A program made the position numbers and the translations under genes. The notes beneath the pieces were generated by a model. That model was not told where the DNA came from and did not search any database. It worked only from the letters and a program-made list of their open reading frames with translations. 18,900 bases of DNA from Limnohabitans sp. (GTDB lineage: Bacteria > Planctomycetota > Phycisphaerae > Phycisphaerales > SM1A02), in assembly GCA_030054275.1 (NCBI GenBank), contig JASGCF010000020.1:1-18900 (forward strand). The letters are read 5' to 3'. Positions 15,081-18,900 of the stretch are shown here, piece by piece (the stretch's first letter is position 1; the number at the start of each line of letters is the position of its first letter).

Positions 15081-16346
15081 TCAGGTTGTTGCGCCGACGG
15101 ATGTTTCGATCGCAAAGGTGGCCGCTCCAAGGTGCGCGAGTTGCGCAGCGCGGAGTGCGCCAATCTCATCGCCAAGCGCGTGCTCTGTGCCGCCATCGAC
15201 AACGGCGAATCCTGCGCGAAGTGCGTCTGACTGGAGCGTGAGTTCAGGCGGTCGTGACGGCGCATAGCGTCGTTCATCGCCATCGATGCGGTGGGCGAGG
15301 CGCGCGCGTTCAAACGCAGCGAGCAAGAGTCGCGCATTCGAAGGCGTGATGGAGCAATGGCGCACAAGAGTGTCGACACTCGCGCCGCGACCCTTGCGAA
15401 ACTGCGCGCAAATCGCACGGAAACAGGGGATTGCCTCTGCTGGTTCCAAAATGTCTGGAGCGTTTGCCCCCGCAGCGAGCAGACGGCCATTTCGGCCAAA
15501 GCCCTGCAAAATGGCCGAGACTTGTAGGCCAAACAACACGACCAACCACATGAGATAGATCCACAGCATGAGCAGTGGCACAAGTCCGAGTGAGCCGTAC
15601 AAGCGACTTGCAGAGAAACTCCCAGCAAGCGACGCACCAAGGAAGCGTTTGCCGACCTCGACAAGCAGCGTGGCGACGAATGCACCGATGATGGCAGCGC
15701 GAAGTTCGACCTTTGCATTCGGCACGGTTGCGAATGCGGCCGCAAGCAGCAGCCACAACGAAACAAATCCGCCGACAACAGAGAAGAGTTTGGTTGCGAG
15801 GACGGCGGCAGTGCTGTCTGCGCCAATCGCGTCCGCGCCAGCGCGAAACGCCAGCGGGATGGCTGCGAACAGAACTGGGCCTGCGGTGATGACGAACCAA
15901 TAGATCAGGACGCGCCGCACAAATGGTCGTCCGCTCGGCGCGCGATAGATCGCATTGAAACTCGATTCGATGGCGACCATCGTCCAAATCGCAGAGAAGA
16001 GGACCGCCAACGCGCCGACCAACCCGATGGCGGAAAGATCGATCTTTGCGGCTTCTGCTGCGACGGATTCGACCCAAACGCCAAGTGGCACAGCGGTCGC
16101 ATCGCCATCGGCCGCGATCGTGACTTGATGCAGTCCAAGTGTGTGGGTGACGCTCGAGACGAGGTCGTCGAAGCCGTCCCCAAGCAGCGCGCGGGTGACG
16201 ATCGTTGCGACGACGAGTACGGGGAGCAATCCAAAGAGCGTACGAAACGCGAGATTTGCGGCCATCGTCGGCGCTTGCGATGTGCGCAGTTGATGTACCG
16301 AGAATCGGAGTGCGCGCGCAAGTGCCTTGAGGTTGATGGGCTTCAT
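15081..16346 (-). CDS. YihY/BrkB (UPF0761) family inner-membrane protein
   Basis: The protein has 421 residues. The N-terminal 290 residues have about six transmembrane helices, including APTMAANLAFRTLFGLLPVL and the family signature SASRLYGSLGLVPLLMLWIY followed by LMWLVVLFGLQ near residues 250-280. The C-terminal 130 residues are soluble and look like a winged-helix extension (IPCFRAICAQFRKGRGASVD through LLAAFERARLAHRIDGDERR), common in longer YihY proteins. The molecular function of the family is unresolved; it was earlier misannotated as ribonuclease BN. The start at 16346 matches the onset of homology; the longer frame to 16571 would run into the iron-sulfur gene. CACC precedes the ATG and no Shine-Dalgarno site is visible. 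It follows the FrhB-type gene by 52 bp on the same strand, so cotranscription is possible. It ends 16 bp from the convergent lectin-like gene. Confidence 0.92.
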   Translation of the reverse strand: MKPINLKALARALRFSVHQLRTSQAPTMAANLAFRTLFGLLPVLVVATIVTRALLGDGFDDLVSSVTHTLGLHQVTIAADGDATAVPLGVWVESVAAEAAKIDLSAIGLVGALAVLFSAIWTMVAIESSFNAIYRAPSGRPFVRRVLIYWFVITAGPVLFAAIPLAFRAGADAIGADSTAAVLATKLFSVVGGFVSLWLLLAAAFATVPNAKVELRAAIIGAFVATLLVEVGKRFLGASLAGSFSASRLYGSLGLVPLLMLWIYLMWLVVLFGLQVSAILQGFGRNGRLLAAGANAPDILEPAEAIPCFRAICAQFRKGRGASVDTLVRHCSITPSNARLLLAAFERARLAHRIDGDERRYAPSRPPELTLQSDALRAGFAVVDGGTEHALGDEIGALRAAQLAHLGAATFAIETSVGATT

Positions 16347-16398
16347 GGTGACATTCAGATGACGCGCGTGTCTTCCGCATGACACAGCGGTCGACTGA

Positions 16399-17673
16399 TT
16401 AGCGACTCGGATTCTGGTGCATAGGCACCATAGCAGCAGCGCGACGCAGACCCTTTTTGCCAATCCGTCGAAGTGTGCCGATGATCGATTGTGCTTTCTC
16501 GCGTAGCGATAGGACAGACAACCAAAACTTGAAGGATGGCAGAGCGACAAATCGCGGGGTTGCTGCGCCACCGAGACGCAGCGCTAGGATCCTTCCCCAC
16601 ACATTCGCTCGAACACCTAACAGGTTCGGTTGGCTCGCCGCAATTGAAGTGTTCGCAACTTGCACGATGTTCAGCAAACCCGAGTCGCGCATCGATTGCA
16701 GCCACCGTGCACCGCGTTCCGTACGAACGACGATCAGGCTCTCTCCTTCGGCGCCCTCCTTTGGTGGTTCATGCCACGGATCGCCCACAGAGATGTCGGC
16801 AAACTCGCCAGTATGGTCTGGGCAGATGTAGCAGCGCCACTGTCGGTGCTTCTGGAGAATTCGATTCCAACTCTCGTCGTAGGAGAACTTCACTTCGACT
16901 TCTTGGCCGTCGATCTTGCCCCGCGCGGCCGCGCTTCCAGGCCAACCGTGGCCGCGGTAGCGCAAACTCTCAACCGCGGTGGGGTCATCAAAACCCATCG
17001 CTCTCAGCATCTCAAGGGTTCCCCGCCATGTGGGAGTTCCCGCACAAAAGATCGCAACGGTGAGGGCGACCTTGTCAGCAACAGCCTTGTCTCTTTGTGC
17101 GAGGGCATGAACTGCCGCCGCATCGCACGGCTTCCCGATGAAGACTACCGGATGCTCAGCGGATTTCGCGAGATGGATCGAGTCCACCGGGCTTGCGGGT
17201 GCATATCGCGAACCTGCCGCGGCCCGCACATCTTCGGGAGTTCTACTGAGCACAGTCTCGTTCAACCACGCTTCGCCGCGGCGCGATCGGATGTGGAGCA
17301 CTCCACCGGCGGCTCCGTGGACCGCGTGCATCGCAATCGCTGTCGCGATTCCACCGCTCGAGCCCTCCCAGCGGCTCCTCGAATCAACCGCGTGTCCCTT
17401 CCAGACCTCGAGTACCGGCCCCCACGCGTCCGCAACGGTGGGATCGAATCTCGATGACCAAGTTGAGCGGTCATGGCTGAGATTCACGCCTGGACACAAT
17501 TGGACCATCGACTGCTCGATGGCATCCTCACGGACTTCCGAACACGGGATCGGCCGTCGTCCATGGTCAAGCACATCCGCCATGCGGTAGCGGTCTGGAG
17601 CCATCGAGGAGCAAAGGCCGCAGCCTGTACACAACTGAGCTTCCGCGACTGCCTTGATCGTTGCGATTCGCAT
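16399..17673 (-). CDS. FrhB/FdhB-family iron-sulfur flavoprotein (coenzyme F420 hydrogenase beta-subunit-like)
   Basis: The protein has 424 residues. An N-terminal ferredoxin-like site has C15-x2-C18-x2-C21 (LCTGCGLC) and C60-P61, fitting one 4Fe-4S cluster. The FrhB/FdhB N domain shows WEGSSGGIATAIAMHA and VVFIGKPCDAAAVHAL. The C domain shows IFCAGTPTWRGT and the cysteine pair in RCYICPDHTGEFADISVGD. Family members pass electrons between ferredoxin-like clusters and a flavin or F420. In bacteria many lie in surface-polysaccharide loci and have unknown substrates. No hydrogenase or F420 biosynthesis gene is in this window, so a hydrogenase role is unlikely. ATG 17673 is chosen with a weak GAAGGA about 10 nt upstream; an upstream ATG at 17721 is possible. 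A TTGACA on the - strand (17731-17726) could be a -35 box, but I cannot recognise a matching -10. Confidence 0.9.
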   Translation of the reverse strand: MRIATIKAVAEAQLCTGCGLCSSMAPDRYRMADVLDHGRRPIPCSEVREDAIEQSMVQLCPGVNLSHDRSTWSSRFDPTVADAWGPVLEVWKGHAVDSRSRWEGSSGGIATAIAMHAVHGAAGGVLHIRSRRGEAWLNETVLSRTPEDVRAAAGSRYAPASPVDSIHLAKSAEHPVVFIGKPCDAAAVHALAQRDKAVADKVALTVAIFCAGTPTWRGTLEMLRAMGFDDPTAVESLRYRGHGWPGSAAARGKIDGQEVEVKFSYDESWNRILQKHRQWRCYICPDHTGEFADISVGDPWHEPPKEGAEGESLIVVRTERGARWLQSMRDSGLLNIVQVANTSIAASQPNLLGVRANVWGRILALRLGGAATPRFVALPSFKFWLSVLSLREKAQSIIGTLRRIGKKGLRRAAAMVPMHQNPSR

Positions 17674-17855
17674 GGGATGGATATCCTTCGTTGCCTGACG
17701 GAGGCCGCGAGATATCGGCATTCGATGTCAAGAAGTTGCACCGCAATCTGGCGTGCGGGTCAATGCAATGTTGGAGGCCCGAGCTCAAGACACTCGCGCT
17801 GTCTGTCGACAAATTGGTTGCGAATTCTCGGACAGTGCATGTTCGACACTATCTC

Positions 17856-18900
17856 TCAACCACCCCAGGCGCCCAGCAGGGCGCTGAGATCTGCAGCACC
17901 GACACTGCCATCGCCGTCGATGTCGCCGGTGCCCGAATTGCCCCAGTTTCCGAGGAGCACGGAGAGGTCGGCTGCGCCGACGCTGCCGTCACCATCGAGA
18001 TCCGCTGGATTGGCCGAAGCGGCCGGCCCGCGGGTTGCGACCGACATGCTGTTCGGTGCTCCAGCAGCGCCGGGCTTGAAGAGGCCAAGCGTGCCCGTCA
18101 CAGTGGCGGGGGGTTGGTCAGAGTCGAACCAGAAGTTGTACAGCGTGGCGAATCGAAGCGCGTTCGAATTCGGATCAACCGCGTGATCGCCGCCAGTCCA
18201 TGTCACGGCACCGTTTGCAACGGTGGCTGTCCAATCGGTCGGACTGAATGGTTCGCCGGAGTGGTAATCGACATCTTTGAAGCCGATGTTTGTGACATTC
18301 GCGCCTGCACCAACGGGAACCGAGAACGAGCGACCGGAGCGATCGGAATTGAGGTTGAAGATGGCGTATTCGTAATGCCACCCAGCCGCACCGAGCGAGC
18401 GAACGCTTTCAGCCACGATGAAGCGGCCATCATTCGGAACATCCACATTGCGCGAAAGCACATCTGCATCCCACGAACGCCACACATCAAGGGCGGGCTT
18501 TTGCGTGATTGTCTGCCCCGTGGTTGTGATGTTGTACGAACCACCCGTCAGCGTGCCCACCAAGAACCGCGTGTACGACGCGTTGTTGTGCTTGTTGCCC
18601 GCTGCGGCGTCTTGTGGATGGATGTACTGCGCTTCGAAGTAATAGATCGCGCCAGGATTTTGCGTTGGATTGAGATCCGACGCAGCGATTTGCAATCGCC
18701 TACCAACAGTCGGATTCGGCGACGGCATACCAGCGCCGAAAGTGCCCGGGAAGGCGCCGGTCGCAGCGTTCACCTCGTGGCGTGGTCCAAGGCCACCTTG
18801 ACTGCCATTGAGCGACGCGTCATATGGATCTGAGCAACCGACACCGAGAAGACTCGGACATCCACCGCCGGCAGGTGTGCAACTTCCGCAAAGCGATTGC
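17856..18900 (-). CDS. Secreted protein with dockerin-like C-terminus, 5' end beyond the window
   Basis: The frame is open from the stop at 17856 to the right edge, so the N-terminus and any signal peptide lie outside. About 348 residues are visible. A Cys-rich start (LCGSCTPAGGGCPSLLGVGC, then SDPYDASLNGSQGGLGPR) precedes a beta-rich region with AIYYFEAQYIHPQDAAAGNK, WHYEYAIFNLNSDRSGRSFS and WFDSDQPPATVTGTLGLFKP. I do not recognise an enzyme. The C-terminus has two near-identical EF-hand-like repeats, DLDGDGSVGAADLSVLLGNW and DIDGDGSVGAADLSALLGAW, ending at the stop codon. They match the tail of the lectin-like protein at 13988-15064 in design. It is likely an extracellular or surface-attached structural protein. 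A GTG at 18773 should not be taken as the start because the reading frame and its conserved-looking sequence continue upstream. Confidence 0.82.
   Translation of the reverse strand, partial: QSLCGSCTPAGGGCPSLLGVGCSDPYDASLNGSQGGLGPRHEVNAATGAFPGTFGAGMPSPNPTVGRRLQIAASDLNPTQNPGAIYYFEAQYIHPQDAAAGNKHNNASYTRFLVGTLTGGSYNITTTGQTITQKPALDVWRSWDADVLSRNVDVPNDGRFIVAESVRSLGAAGWHYEYAIFNLNSDRSGRSFSVPVGAGANVTNIGFKDVDYHSGEPFSPTDWTATVANGAVTWTGGDHAVDPNSNALRFATLYNFWFDSDQPPATVTGTLGLFKPGAAGAPNSMSVATRGPAASANPADLDGDGSVGAADLSVLLGNWGNSGTGDIDGDGSVGAADLSALLGAWGG

Noticed and set aside
16347..16571. N-terminal extension of the YihY protein
   Set aside because: The added 75 residues overlap the end of the FrhB-type gene and lack the family's N-terminal pattern, which starts at ATG 16346.
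17661..18833. 390-codon + strand open frame near the right end
   Set aside because: It is antisense to the dockerin-tailed protein and the FrhB start. The - strand reading has repeats and domain features; this one does not.

Overview
The window looks like chromosomal DNA of a GC-rich planctomycete, most likely from the Phycisphaerae. The best evidence is the pairing of a PSCyt1/DUF1549/DUF1553 cytochrome-like protein with a DUF1501 Tat-exported protein, a planctomycete hallmark. Two secreted proteins also end in dockerin-like EF-hand pairs of the DLDGD...AADLSLLL...WG type. Shine-Dalgarno sites are weak or missing at several starts. I see no rRNA, tRNA, CRISPR array, transposase or phage gene. 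This assignment is inferred from gene content.

Left part (1-8612, all + strand). A winged-helix regulator with a Lys/Arg-rich tail is followed by a 9-bp tandem repeat. Next comes a near-consensus promoter whose -10 overlaps a perfect inverted repeat, GTACTGT-N7-ACAGTAC, and then a PadR-type repressor that appears to be leaderless. The PadR gene overlaps a gene for a membrane protein with an N-terminal HAAS/DUF1700-like helical domain and a C-terminal multi-helix sensor-like domain. After 150 bp come a secreted Ycf48/BNR-type beta-propeller, an ABC ATPase and a 1252-residue protein. The last of these fuses a 12-13-helix ABC-2 permease to an extracytoplasmic M1 zinc aminopeptidase. The ATPase and the fusion overlap by GTGA and are clearly one transport unit. 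The order regulator, membrane sensor, exported propeller, ABC-peptidase suggests one regulated envelope system, and this is the most interesting locus in the window.

Middle (8566-13589, - strand). A small PH-domain membrane protein overlaps the end of the ABC-peptidase gene tail to tail. Upstream of it lies a dense palindrome block (9250-9300). Then come DUF1501 and PSCyt1/DUF1549/DUF1553, in the order PSCyt1 to DUF1501 as transcribed. The PSCyt1 start region carries a 15-bp tandem duplication that copies the start codon in frame.

Right part (13590-18900). A 398-bp divergent intergenic region holds four 11-bp tandem repeats and an inverted repeat. The + strand gene that follows encodes a secreted protein with a PPC-like domain, a C-type lectin domain and a dockerin-like tail. 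On the - strand are a YihY/BrkB-family membrane protein, an FrhB/FdhB-type iron-sulfur flavoprotein and the C-terminal part of another dockerin-tailed secreted protein that runs off the right edge.
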